DNA of 64,000 nucleotides from Leeuwenhoekiella aequorea (GTDB lineage Bacteria > Bacteroidota > Bacteroidia > Flavobacteriales > Flavobacteriaceae): the NCBI RefSeq assembly GCF_004104375.1, contig NZ_QOVM01000006.1:186001-250000 (forward strand). The letters run 5' to 3'. Below the pieces are notes generated by a model. That model was not told the origin of the DNA. It saw only the letters and a list, made by a program, of their open reading frames with translations, and did no database searches. Each line of letters begins with the position of its first letter. Position 1 is the first letter of the stretch. Positions 1 to 8,012 of this stretch are shown here, piece after piece. A program made the position numbers and the translations under genes.

Positions 1-63
1 ACCTGTATGTCCTAAAAGACAAACAGGAAGCGCATAAATTAATTTTAATACGAAGTTTTTCAT
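1..63 (-). CDS. 5' end of a secreted protein, cut by the left edge
   Basis: An ATG at 63 on the minus strand opens a frame of 21 codons to the window edge. It reads MKNFVLKLIYALPVCLLG and then leaves the window: a short basic start and a hydrophobic stretch, as in a signal peptide. It begins 38 bp after the stop of the secreted protein at 102-890 on the same strand, so it is probably the next gene of that operon. The function cannot be read from what is left. Confidence 0.5.
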   Translation of the reverse strand, partial: MKNFVLKLIYALPVCLLGHTG

Positions 64-101
64 AAGATATAAATCAGGATTTGAGGAAGTAGCTTACGCT
101 C

Positions 102-890
102 TTATTTTATACTCAGACTTATGTTTGTGCCCACGTATTCTTTGCGTGCATCTGCCGTAAGTAGGCATTGGTAAGAACCAGTTTTGAGATGAGAAATATC
201 CAAATTGTAATCAATACACATATTCGGAAAAACCATTAGCCTCTTGGTTTTAGTTTTTAAAATCTGATCGCCGTTTTCGTTATACACTTCCAGATTGAGT
301 CGCACACCTTCTACGTAGTCAGAGCTGTTAAATAGATTTACTTGCAAAGAATTTTTATGGTCTTCATCTTCCTGTAGTAGTACATTTTTAAAATCAAGGT
401 TTACTTCAGATTTTTGATTTACATGGGTAATTAGCCCTATTGCGTATCTCACTTTAGTATCTAAATCTATTTGTTGCGTCAATCGCTCTTTTTTTATAGG
501 CTTTTGAACTTCTATCATAAGTACAGACCAGAAAGTTCCTGATACTGTATAATCCTTTGGAATTTTAAGTGCGTATTTGTACACATACTTTTCTTTAGGA
601 ATTAAAACCTTGTCCATTAAGCTTCCTAAAAACCAGGATTTTGAAGATTGCGTATGGGTAAGCGAGTCGCTAAAAATACGTGTAGATCCGCAGGAGTATA
701 ATGCATCACTTAATTTGAAGATTAAGCGCTGTTCTTGATCGGTTGTGTTTAATAATACAATCTCTCCTTCAATGATATCTCCAGAATTTCCAGAGGATGT
801 ATGAGTAAGACCATTAAGAACAACAACACCCGCTTGTGTGGTGAAGCTGAGTAAGAAAACGAGTACAGTTTTTAAGGCTAAATTTCTCAT
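102..890 (-). CDS. Secreted beta-rich protein, DUF916/chaperone-like
   Basis: 262 aa with a signal peptide (residues 1 to about 20, ending TTQAG). The mature part looks all-beta. Residues 30-65 read like the opening strand region of an immunoglobulin-like fold (GEIVLLNTTDQEQRLIFKL), and around 97-125 there is a pattern of the type 'IPKEKYVYKYALKIPKDY...GTFWSVLMIEV'. This resembles the layout of DUF916-like proteins, which partner WxL-type surface proteins, or of periplasmic pilus chaperones. That is a resemblance, not a firm family match. It lies downstream of the secreted protein at 1081-1728 and upstream of a further signal-peptide gene, suggesting a small surface-structure operon. A terminator-like hairpin at 1032-1060 lies before it, so it may have its own promoter. 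Confidence 0.6.
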   Translation of the reverse strand: MRNLALKTVLVFLLSFTTQAGVVVLNGLTHTSSGNSGDIIEGEIVLLNTTDQEQRLIFKLSDALYSCGSTRIFSDSLTHTQSSKSWFLGSLMDKVLIPKEKYVYKYALKIPKDYTVSGTFWSVLMIEVQKPIKKERLTQQIDLDTKVRYAIGLITHVNQKSEVNLDFKNVLLQEDEDHKNSLQVNLFNSSDYVEGVRLNLEVYNENGDQILKTKTKRLMVFPNMCIDYNLDISHLKTGSYQCLLTADARKEYVGTNISLSIK

Positions 891-1031
891 AATATCTCTT
901 TGATTTAGATTAAAGTTAGCCTGAAATAGAGGCGATTAAGATTATTTTCGGTGGTTGCCGTTTTCATTTAGACGAGTGGTAAGATTTACTCTTTAACCAG
1001 ACTTTTACACGTTAAAAGGATTAAGCATAAA

Positions 1032-1060
1032 AAAAGCTCCATACTGTGTAAGGAGCTTTT
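1032..1060 (-). terminator. Rho-independent terminator after the 1081-1728 gene
   Basis: The arms AAAAGCTCC (1032-1040) and GGAGCTTTT (1052-1060) pair over 9 bp around an 11-nt loop. Read on the minus strand the stem is followed by a run of seven T. It lies 20 bp past the stop codon of the minus-strand gene at 1081-1728. Confidence 0.75.
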
Positions 1061-1080
1061 AATGAAAGGGTTGAAAAGCA

Positions 1081-1728
1081 TTATAGGTCTGTTAATGTAT
1101 AAATAAGTGTTGATTGATAGCTACCTGCGTTATATGCTGCGAAGTTTCCATTTTGCTCTAGGGTATAGGTAAGTTTTACCCCTTGATTTTCATCTCCGGT
1201 GTACACACTTTCAATACTATCTACAAGTAATGCATCGGTTCCTACAGGGACTGTTTTTCCTAGAGCTACTCCGCCAGATACTACTGTTCCTCCAGAATCG
1301 ACTGTACCACCGTCTGTAATTAATAATGGTGCTTCCGGAGTAATTCTCAAGTCTAAATTACCTGGAAATGTACTGCCGGTTTCAAATTGCACATTGATTT
1401 TTCTGGATAGGTCATATCCATCAGTATTTGCAGCACTTGCAACCACGCTGGTGTAGTTTAGGTAAAGGTCTGTGTAGCTCAAAGCTTGAAAAGCATAAAG
1501 TCCTGCTTCAGAATTTATACCGGTCACTGTAGCTTCAGACATATCAAATAAGATTGCTGCGGCTTCTGTATTTGTATTTGCGTCAAAGATGTCTAGAAGA
1601 GCAACTTCAGGAACATCTACATTAAGAATATGTGATGCAATATTGGTATCACTATTGTCTTGGGCATTGGCTAATTGAAAGCCGCTGATTGCTACTGCTA
1701 CTACTAAATAATTTTTTAAATTTTTCAT
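1081..1728 (-). CDS. Secreted beta-sheet surface protein, family not identified
   Basis: 215 aa with a clear signal peptide (residues 1 to about 22, ending QLANAQ). The mature part is acidic, nearly free of Cys, and rich in Thr, Ser, Ala and Gly. A Gly/Val-rich stretch near residues 139-157 holds a short doubling (GGTVDSGGTVVSGG). The C-terminus (AGSYQSTLIYTLTDL) resembles the last strand of pilin-like or WxL-like beta-sandwich domains. With the DUF916-like protein downstream, a structural surface role is plausible, but no family is recognised with confidence. Confidence 0.6.
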   Translation of the reverse strand: MKNLKNYLVVAVAISGFQLANAQDNSDTNIASHILNVDVPEVALLDIFDANTNTEAAAILFDMSEATVTGINSEAGLYAFQALSYTDLYLNYTSVVASAANTDGYDLSRKINVQFETGSTFPGNLDLRITPEAPLLITDGGTVDSGGTVVSGGVALGKTVPVGTDALLVDSIESVYTGDENQGVKLTYTLEQNGNFAAYNAGSYQSTLIYTLTDL

Positions 1729-1812
1729 GTGTACGAGATTTAAGATTAAATTTTAAATTGAAATTTGTTATGATTCTTATATGTAATTAGTTATTAGTAA
1801 CCCTTTATCTTA

Positions 1813-2136
1813 TTACTTTTCTATCGAAGTATATTTTGTACAGAATCTTGTAATAAATAAATTGCTTACTCCAGTAGTCTTTAAAGCATTCTTAAAAGCT
1901 TTATTATTTAAGCCGGTAAGGCTTACTCTTTTTTGCTTCTCGACCGCAGTTTTCTTAATGAGATAGAGCATAAAAACACCAGATATATCCATTTTTTCAA
2001 TTCCTGAAATATTTATGGATATATTGTTATAGCGTGTAAGTGCGTACTCAATTTTCTTTTGGGTTTCTGAGACGTTTTTACTGGTTAACTTCCCATTTAT
2101 CTTCAAGACATATTTTCTTTTAGTTAAGGTTACCAT
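1813..2136 (-). CDS. Single-domain STAS protein keeping the serine site
   Basis: 107 aa, cytoplasmic, no signal peptide. The whole length fits one STAS domain of the anti-anti-sigma type: an N-terminal strand pair (KYVLKINGKL), a helix near 22-35, a core strand ISINISGIEKMDISG at 39-53, then helix and strand. The DxSG motif (Asp50, Ser52) matches the position of the phosphorylated serine of SpoIIAA-like antagonists. Proteins of this class take part in partner-switching with anti-sigma kinases; none is encoded here. It stands back to back with a second STAS protein at 2502-2798 that has lost this serine. Confidence 0.7.
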   Translation of the reverse strand: MVTLTKRKYVLKINGKLTSKNVSETQKKIEYALTRYNNISINISGIEKMDISGVFMLYLIKKTAVEKQKRVSLTGLNNKAFKNALKTTGVSNLFITRFCTKYTSIEK

Positions 2137-2501
2137 AGTTTCTAGTTGATTTGGTTTGTCAAATATTTGTATTTATTCAGCTGTGAGTGGGAATATTCGA
2201 TCACTAACCTTTTACTGTAGATAAATGGAAGTTGACTGTATTTGAGTCGATTAACAGTTGTTTTATAGCCGATTATGAAGATTTCCTGAAGGCAATTACA
2301 GTTATTTACAAGTGGAGGAGTTAAAATAATGTAATTCAAATTTCGGCTCATCTATACTTAATAGCTTTTCAAAGCGCAGAAGAGGCACTTCTAACTAAAA
2401 AATCCAGTTTCACTTAGTACAATAGTTAATTTTAGGATAGGTACTTAAAAATACCCTGAGCAGAACCTTAAGTAGTATACTCCAAATCAAAACATATACC
2501 T

Positions 2502-2798
2502 ATGACACTGAAATTTGAATTAGACTCAGATGTTTTAAAACTAAACGGAAGATTTACCGAAGAATCAATTAAATTAGTCGAAGATCTTATTACCGCTTTT
2601 TTAAAGAGTAACTCCAGAATAATTGTGGACCTATCCTTTTTAAATAGGATAGATGTGGAGTGTATTTATTTTCTTGAAGATTTACAAACTATTCAGAGAG
2701 AACAAGAGAAGATAATACTTTTGAGACGTGTAAATAATAATAGAATATTCAAGGCTTTTAAAGTGCTCGATCTTCATACCATTTTTGAAAATTCTTAA
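2502..2798 (+). CDS. Single-domain STAS protein with Glu at the serine site
   Basis: 98 aa, cytoplasmic. The order of elements matches the neighbour at 1813-2136: strand pair (VLKLNGRF), helix 20-35, core strand RIIVDLSFLNRIDVEC at 39-54, then helix and strand. Where SpoIIAA-like proteins have DSSG this one has Asp51-Val-Glu53-Cys, so the phosphorylatable serine is a glutamate. It may be a permanently 'phosphorylated-like' antagonist or a purely structural partner. It is transcribed away from its homologue from a 150-bp intergenic region. Partner and output are unknown. Confidence 0.7.
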   Translation: MTLKFELDSDVLKLNGRFTEESIKLVEDLITAFLKSNSRIIVDLSFLNRIDVECIYFLEDLQTIQREQEKIILLRRVNNNRIFKAFKVLDLHTIFENS

Positions 2799-2920
2799 TC
2801 ACTAGTTTTTTATATGTATTATCAGTTTCTGATTTTGCTACATATTTCCTCAAGTTATAAATTATCTAAAGTTTTATTAAACAATATTGCACTTAAGAAA
2901 GTCCGGTTAAATTTGTAAGT

Positions 2921-3646
2921 ATGATAGTTGCTTACGATATAAATGAAACTCGCATAATCACGCAAACACACCATGCACATATTGCTGGTTTTATTTGTAA
3001 TCATTTAAAAAGTGAGTATAGATCTCTATTTTTTTCTGAAGTTATTGCAGCTATATTCTATCACGAAACTCAGGAAACCGACTTTAATTACACCCGCCAA
3101 CTTAACGATTTGGGACAACCGATTTCTTTTGATAAACCCGATATTACACTCGAAGAACTGGCTGAGAAAACAAATAAAATCTTAGATAAGTTAAAAACGC
3201 GTTCCTTATTAGTTGCAGCTTTAGTTTCATCTCATTTACAGTTCTTAAGTCCGCAAGTATTTACCTCCGGTTTAGTATATAAATCAAATTCTAATCTTGA
3301 TCGCAAAGCAATGCGTTTGTATAAAATCAAGAAAGCTGATTACGACTACTTATATGGGATTGTTCGATTTTGTGATAGGTTGTCATTAATGATTTGTCAA
3401 AATGAGTTTCCAGATGCGCAAAGGTCTTTCGACATTAATAATGCACTTGATAATAAAATACACCAGCTCAAAGACAAAAACGGAAGACTTATTATTGATC
3501 CCTGGCCATTTGTGGGTACAGAACTTACTATACATTATGAATATCATAAACTAAAACAACGCAGCTTTAAAAACAGTGAGACTTTTTATAAAGCGGTTGA
3601 CGAAAGTAGAATAGGACTCGAGAAAATTATATTTTCTAAAACATAG
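2921..3646 (+). CDS. DUF3891 family protein
   Basis: 241 aa, no signal peptide. The N-terminal THHAHIAGFIC (16-26), the segment AAIFYHETQETDF near 43-55 and the following QLNDLGQPISF match the conserved blocks of DUF3891 (typically a THxxHA start, a His-acid pair and a 'P.D..G.P.SF' block). The function of the family is not established; the clustered His and acidic residues suggest metal binding. The gene is monocistronic: 122 bp follow the STAS gene and a hairpin terminator follows its stop. Confidence 0.7.
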   Translation: MIVAYDINETRIITQTHHAHIAGFICNHLKSEYRSLFFSEVIAAIFYHETQETDFNYTRQLNDLGQPISFDKPDITLEELAEKTNKILDKLKTRSLLVAALVSSHLQFLSPQVFTSGLVYKSNSNLDRKAMRLYKIKKADYDYLYGIVRFCDRLSLMICQNEFPDAQRSFDINNALDNKIHQLKDKNGRLIIDPWPFVGTELTIHYEYHKLKQRSFKNSETFYKAVDESRIGLEKIIFSKT

Positions 3647-3674
3647 GTTACAGCTACAAATCTTTTTAGTTCTT

Positions 3675-3706
3675 AATTTTTTAGGTATTTTCTAAAAAAT
3701 TTTTTT
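3675..3706 (+). terminator. Terminator after the DUF3891 gene
   Basis: The arms AATTTTTTAG (3675-3684) and CTAAAAAATT (3692-3701) form a 10-bp stem with a 7-nt loop, followed by a T run to 3706. The stem is AT-rich, so stability is modest, but it is well placed 29 bp after the stop codon. Confidence 0.55.
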
Positions 3707-3849
3707 CTACATTTGAAATTCAATAGTTCATAAATCGAATTATTACTCTCACACACTTTTCATCTTTATCTAAAAATAAATCTTTCAGTAGGAGGTTTTA
3801 AGGCACTTAGAATGTTCCTGTTCCTACATTAACTTTTTTAATTTTTTAG

Positions 3850-5082
3850 ATGAGAAATATATTTGTGCTTTGGCTATGCTTGTTAGGCATCCTTTTAAAT
3901 TCGTGCAAACAATCAACTACTGAAAAGCCGGAAGAACCTATAGATAACTTGGCGTTTATTGAGGAAGAACTTCAGTTTGCTGATAAGCAATTAAGCGGAC
4001 TCCTGACAAAGGCAAAGGCTGCAAATAAAAATCCCCGTACGGTAGAAAAAGATTCTTCCATCTATTTTATTGATAGCACTTCATTTGATTGGACCGAAGG
4101 TTTTTTCCCAGGGACCTGCTGGTATTTATATGAAGCGACTCAGGATACAAAATGGAAAGAAGCAGCAATTCATTTTCAGAGCTTATATAAAGATCACAAA
4201 GATTTACCTGCTTTTCATGATCTAGGATTTGTCTTTAATTGCTCGTATGGAAATGGAAACCGTATTGCGCCTAATGATGATTATAAAACAATTTTGATCG
4301 ATGCAGCAAATACGCTTGCAAATAGATATGATGCTCGGGTGGGAAGTATAAAGAGCTGGGATGCAGACAAGGGATGGCAGGCAGATAGAAACTGGGAATA
4401 TCCTGTGATTATAGATAATATGATGAATTTGGAGTTGCTTTATGAAGCGTCAATCTTGACTTCAGATTCAACTTTTGCGCAGATTGCAAATGCCCATGCA
4501 GATAAAACAATGGCAAATCATTACCGGTCAGATTACAGTTCGTATCACGTTGTAGATTATGATTCTATTTCTGGTGAAGTACGCAAAAAAGAAACCGCCC
4601 AGGGATTTGCAGATTCTAGTTCATGGGCACGTGGTCAAGCTTGGGGCTTATACGGTTTTACGCTTTGTTATAAATATACAAATGACAAGAAGTATCTTGA
4701 TATGGCAGAGAATATTGCAGCTTATATTTTAAATTCAAAAGAATTGCCAGATGATAAAATACCGTATTGGGATTATCATACACCAGATAAAACAATAACG
4801 CCAAGAGATGTATCTGCGGCGGCTGTAACCGCTTCAGCACTAATAAAACTAAATGAGTTTACCTCCGGAAAATATGAGGAGGAAGCATTAGAAATTGTAA
4901 AAACACTAGCAACACCAGCATATAAAGCAGAGCTGGGAGCTAACAAGAATTTTTTATTAAAACACAGCGTTGGTAGTATCCCTCACGATAATGAAATTGA
5001 TGTTCCGCTTAACTACGCCGATTATTATTATATAGAAGCGCTTTTGGGTCTGAAAAACTGTTATTCAAAAAAAAAGCAATAA
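3850..5082 (+). CDS. GH88 unsaturated glucuronyl hydrolase, lipoprotein
   Basis: 410 aa. GH88 enzymes remove the 4,5-unsaturated uronic acid that lyases leave at the non-reducing end of glycosaminoglycan oligosaccharides. The signal peptide ends in a lipobox (LLNSC, Cys19), so the enzyme is membrane-anchored outside the cytoplasm. Family blocks are visible: FDWTEGFFPGTCWYLYEAT (about 78-96), HDLGF with Asp124, IIDNMMNLELL with Asp189, and SSWARGQAWGLYGF (about 257-270). Asp124 and Asp189 fit the two catalytic acids of characterised unsaturated glucuronyl hydrolases. The gene opens PUL 1 and is followed after 8 bp by the CBM9-like gene. It pairs functionally with the PL8 lyase at 19226-22291. 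No operator copy was found upstream. Confidence 0.9.
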   Translation: MRNIFVLWLCLLGILLNSCKQSTTEKPEEPIDNLAFIEEELQFADKQLSGLLTKAKAANKNPRTVEKDSSIYFIDSTSFDWTEGFFPGTCWYLYEATQDTKWKEAAIHFQSLYKDHKDLPAFHDLGFVFNCSYGNGNRIAPNDDYKTILIDAANTLANRYDARVGSIKSWDADKGWQADRNWEYPVIIDNMMNLELLYEASILTSDSTFAQIANAHADKTMANHYRSDYSSYHVVDYDSISGEVRKKETAQGFADSSSWARGQAWGLYGFTLCYKYTNDKKYLDMAENIAAYILNSKELPDDKIPYWDYHTPDKTITPRDVSAAAVTASALIKLNEFTSGKYEEEALEIVKTLATPAYKAELGANKNFLLKHSVGSIPHDNEIDVPLNYADYYYIEALLGLKNCYSKKKQ

Positions 5083-5090
5083 TTACAAAG

Positions 5091-5741
5091 ATGAATACGC
5101 CACTATATAATGTAAAAAAAGCAACAGAAGTAACACTCAGCGGTAACGTAGATGATCCACAATGGAATGTAGCTAATAATCTTACAGACTTTAAATCTCC
5201 TTGGGATAATAAACCGGTAGATCCTATCTCATTTAGAGCGTTATATGATGAAGAATATCTTTATTTCAGCTTTATAGTAGCCGATAATGAGGTTTATACA
5301 GATTTAAAAGATGATAGTAAAGAAAGTATTGCACAGTCAGATCGGGTGGAGTTATTCTTAAGATCAGATTATTTATTAGATCCGTATTACTGTTTAGAAA
5401 TAGATACGCAACCCCGAGTAATGGATTTTTTAGCTCGACCTAATCGGGATTTTGATCTCGGCTGGAGTTGGCCTGCAGCTGGCATAGAAGTAAAATCTGC
5501 TATAGATGAACAAAAATTTTCAGTAGAAGGCAAACTGAGTTTAGCTTCTTTAAAAACACTCAATTTGCTTAAGCAAGACAAATTGGGGTATTACCTCGAA
5601 GTAGGGGTTTATCGGGCAAAATATACCAGAGAAACTACCGGACAAAACAAGGCAACTTGGATTACTTGGGTAGATCCACAAACCGAACATCCGGAGTTTC
5701 ATATCAAAGATTCGTTCGGAGTATTCCGTTTAGAACCTTAG
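5091..5741 (+). CDS. CBM9-like sugar-binding domain protein
   Basis: 216 aa, made almost entirely of a CBM9-like domain (carbohydrate-binding family 9-like, as at the ends of many PUL proteins). Visible blocks are a start of the type 'DDPQW..ANNLTDFKSPWDNKP', the strand ALYDEEYLYFSFIVAD and the SDRVELFL segment near 83-90. There is no signal peptide, which is odd for a glycan-binding module. It follows GH88 by 8 bp and is probably translated from the same mRNA. Its stop overlaps the 3' end of the convergent LacI gene by 4 bp. The ligand is unknown; a periplasmic role would need a non-classical route, or the true product may act inside the cell. Confidence 0.7.
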   Translation: MNTPLYNVKKATEVTLSGNVDDPQWNVANNLTDFKSPWDNKPVDPISFRALYDEEYLYFSFIVADNEVYTDLKDDSKESIAQSDRVELFLRSDYLLDPYYCLEIDTQPRVMDFLARPNRDFDLGWSWPAAGIEVKSAIDEQKFSVEGKLSLASLKTLNLLKQDKLGYYLEVGVYRAKYTRETTGQNKATWITWVDPQTEHPEFHIKDSFGVFRLEP

Positions 5742-6787
5742 TTTAAATATTGCGGAAAGTTTTCGGTATTTATAATATCAATAGGAAGTAAAACTGATTC
5801 CTGCAATGGCTTATCAAAAAGAAAAAATTCAATAAGATTTGTTAAACTCAGATATACCTGTTTCTTAGGATCTTGATGAATTAAAAATGCAATTTTGTTT
5901 TCTTCGAGATACTTTATATTTTCAGAAACAAGATCATACCCTATGATAACACTGTCTGGTGTATAAGTTGCGATATGATTTGCGATTAAATATGCTTTTG
6001 ATGTGGTTACAAAAATACCGTCAATAGGATCAATAGATTTTAAAAAGTTTTCTATGGTTTGATCAAAGGTGATTTTTGATTCTTTCTTTAAATTATGAAC
6101 ATCTATTTTAAAATCAAGCTTTTTATTCAGATTAAAAAAATCTTTAAAACCACGTTCTTTTTCCTGCATATGTGATGCATTTTGGAAGGCTTCATCAATG
6201 TGTAAAATAGCTATAGAACCAGATTTACCAAGCAGCATATTGAATAACTTTGCTGCAACACGACCACTCTGAAACAAATCCTGACCTATTTCAAAATTAA
6301 TCTTGTGATCTTTAATATAATTGTTGAACGTGGCAATTTTAATATCTGCTTCTACACAGCGTTTAGCAACATTCTCTGCTTCTATGTAAAACAAAGGAAC
6401 CATTAAAATAGCATCTGGTTTAGAATCAATTAAGGCATCTGCAGCTTTTTTAAATGATTTAGTGGAGCTGGGTTTAAATAAGCTCTTATGTATTTTAATC
6501 CCAAAATGGCTAAACTCATTCTCTACTTGACTTATAGCTTCATAGCACGGTTCCCAATACGGATCTGCCTCAGCATCGGGGAGTAGAATAGAGATATTGT
6601 AGTTTTTATTATTCTTAAGACTTTTAGCAATAGGATTAGGCTTATACTCAATTTTGTCAAGTACCTTATTAACCTGTTCTAATGCTGCAGGAGAAACCTT
6701 TCCTCGCTTATGAATTACACGGTCTACAGTGCCTTTAGATACTCCTGCCATTTCAGCAATATCTTTAATGGTGTAATTTTCTTTCAT
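5738..6787 (-). CDS. LacI-family transcription regulator of PUL 1
   Basis: 349 aa. The N-terminal helix-turn-helix (TIKDIAEMAGVSKGTVDRVI, residues 5-24) and hinge helix region (YKPNPIAKSLKNN, about 48-60) are typical of LacI/GalR proteins. The rest is a periplasmic-binding-protein-like effector domain. The TVDRVIH variant of the recognition helix is seen in Bacteroidetes PUL regulators. Upstream of its ATG lie two copies of a palindrome centred on TCGA (6828-6843 and 6852-6865), and a third lies before susC at 22388. This suggests that the protein binds there, controls itself, the divergent catabolic operon and susCD. The effector is probably an amino sugar or disaccharide from the polymer. 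Confidence 0.9.
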   Translation of the reverse strand: MKENYTIKDIAEMAGVSKGTVDRVIHKRGKVSPAALEQVNKVLDKIEYKPNPIAKSLKNNKNYNISILLPDAEADPYWEPCYEAISQVENEFSHFGIKIHKSLFKPSSTKSFKKAADALIDSKPDAILMVPLFYIEAENVAKRCVEADIKIATFNNYIKDHKINFEIGQDLFQSGRVAAKLFNMLLGKSGSIAILHIDEAFQNASHMQEKERGFKDFFNLNKKLDFKIDVHNLKKESKITFDQTIENFLKSIDPIDGIFVTTSKAYLIANHIATYTPDSVIIGYDLVSENIKYLEENKIAFLIHQDPKKQVYLSLTNLIEFFLFDKPLQESVLLPIDIINTENFPQYLN

Positions 6788-6827
6788 TAGTACAAATATA
6801 AGAATCTGATAGAATTAAATATTCATT

Positions 6828-6843
6828 ATGTGCTCGATAACAT
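6828..6843. promoter_or_regulatory. PUL 1 operator, copy 1 (imperfect)
   Basis: ATGTGCTCGATAACAT. It shares its left half and TCGA centre with the copies at 6852-6865 and 22389-22402, with a changed right half. Its centre is 23 bp (about two helical turns) from the next copy, so two dimers could bind the same face. It is 41 bp upstream of the LacI start codon. Confidence 0.7.
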
Positions 6844-6851
6844 AATTTATG

Positions 6852-6865
6852 TGTGTTCGAGCACA
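6852..6865. promoter_or_regulatory. PUL 1 operator, copy 2
   Basis: TGTGTTCGAGCACA, a near-perfect palindrome centred on TCGA, the reverse complement of the susC copy. It lies between the LacI gene and the divergent catabolic operon starting at 7086, so it could control both. Confidence 0.8.
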
Positions 6866-7085
6866 TTTTTATTGAAAATGCTTTTTTATAACATTATTTT
6901 TAGATAAATTGTACCAGATTTAAAGATTAAAATTGTGTGAGAGCAATATTATAATTTTATAAAATACTGAAAATTAGGTATTTAAATTATTAAATCTATT
7001 TGAAATTTTATTCGGTTAATAAAGTGCTCTTTTTAGAGATTTGACAATTTATTAACTAACCATCTAATTATTGAAAATAACCTTT

Positions 7086-8012
7086 ATGTCATTAGAAAAT
7101 CAAAATACCAAAGGGCCAACACTCGTAATTCTTGCAGCTGGAATAGGTAGTCGATACGGCGGCTTAAAGCAGCTGGACACTTTTTCACCTCAAGGAGATA
7201 CTATTATAGATTTTTCAATTTATGATGCGCTTCAGGCAGGTTTTAAAAAGATTGTATTTATCATAAGAGAGAATTTGTTAGAAGAGTTTAAAGAAGTATT
7301 TGAACCTAAACTTAAAGGTAAAGCATCTGTAGATTATGTTTTTCAAGAGTTAGATCGCGTTCCTGAAGCGTATATAGATGACAAACGCACAAAACCCTGG
7401 GGAACGGGTCACGCCTTATTACTTACTAAAGACGTGGTAAAAGAAAACTTTGCAATTATTAATGCAGATGATTTTTATGGGAGACAATCATTTATCACAA
7501 TGGCAAATGCGCTTATTGCTACAGATTGTGATTCTTACCATTTTAATATGGTGGCTTTTAAACTGAAAAATACCGTGTCAGATCACGGTTATGTGTCTAG
7601 AGGGGTGTGTACGGTTTCAAAAGAGGGAAACTTAGAAGATGTTACCGAACGGACACATATAGAAAAGCAAGGAGATAAAATCCTGGTAGAAGCCGAAGAT
7701 GGAGTGCTAGAACCAATGGATCCCGATACCTTTGTGTCAATGAATTTTTGGGGATTTACACCTAAATGTTTTGAATTTGGCTGGGAGTTATTTAACGAGT
7801 TTTTAGAAAAGAGTAAGGGAAATAGTAAAGCCGAATTTTTTATTCCATCAGTAGTAAATGAAATGCTTCGTGCAGATCAAGTACAGGTCGAAGTCTTAAG
7901 TACTCCAGAAAAGTGGTTTGGTGTTACCTACAAAGAGGATAAGGCAATCGCACAGGCAGAAATTAAAAAATTAAAGGATAATAATATATATCCTGTGAAC
8001 TTATGGGAGTAG
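7086..8012 (+). CDS. Sugar-1-phosphate nucleotidyltransferase
   Basis: 308 aa, cytoplasmic. The N-terminus LVILAAGIGSRYGGLKQL is the nucleotide-binding signature of NTP-transferases (GxGxR, then Lys). Asn-Ala-Asp-Asp (INADDFYG) is the metal-binding block. Such enzymes make UDP- or other NDP-sugars from sugar-1-phosphates and can run backwards. The ATG at 7086 is preferred to an in-frame TTG at 7071. The last 10 bp overlap the kinase gene. With the kinase and epimerase it would interconvert GalNAc-1-P or GlcNAc-1-P and the UDP-sugars. Exact sugar and nucleotide are inferred from context only. Confidence 0.8.
   Translation: MSLENQNTKGPTLVILAAGIGSRYGGLKQLDTFSPQGDTIIDFSIYDALQAGFKKIVFIIRENLLEEFKEVFEPKLKGKASVDYVFQELDRVPEAYIDDKRTKPWGTGHALLLTKDVVKENFAIINADDFYGRQSFITMANALIATDCDSYHFNMVAFKLKNTVSDHGYVSRGVCTVSKEGNLEDVTERTHIEKQGDKILVEAEDGVLEPMDPDTFVSMNFWGFTPKCFEFGWELFNEFLEKSKGNSKAEFFIPSVVNEMLRADQVQVEVLSTPEKWFGVTYKEDKAIAQAEIKKLKDNNIYPVNLWE

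Noticed and set aside
2142-2351. A 69-codon minus-strand frame just upstream of the STAS gene at 1813-2136.
   Set aside because: Composition is unlike its neighbours (Asn, Tyr and Ile rich without a pattern), no domain is seen, and random frames of this size are frequent in AT-rich DNA. A small coupled gene cannot be excluded.
3788-3832. GTAGGA...TCCTAC inverted repeat upstream of GH88 as an operator.
   Set aside because: The arms are only 6-7 bp and about 30 bp apart, and no second copy was found; it does not match the PUL 1 palindrome.
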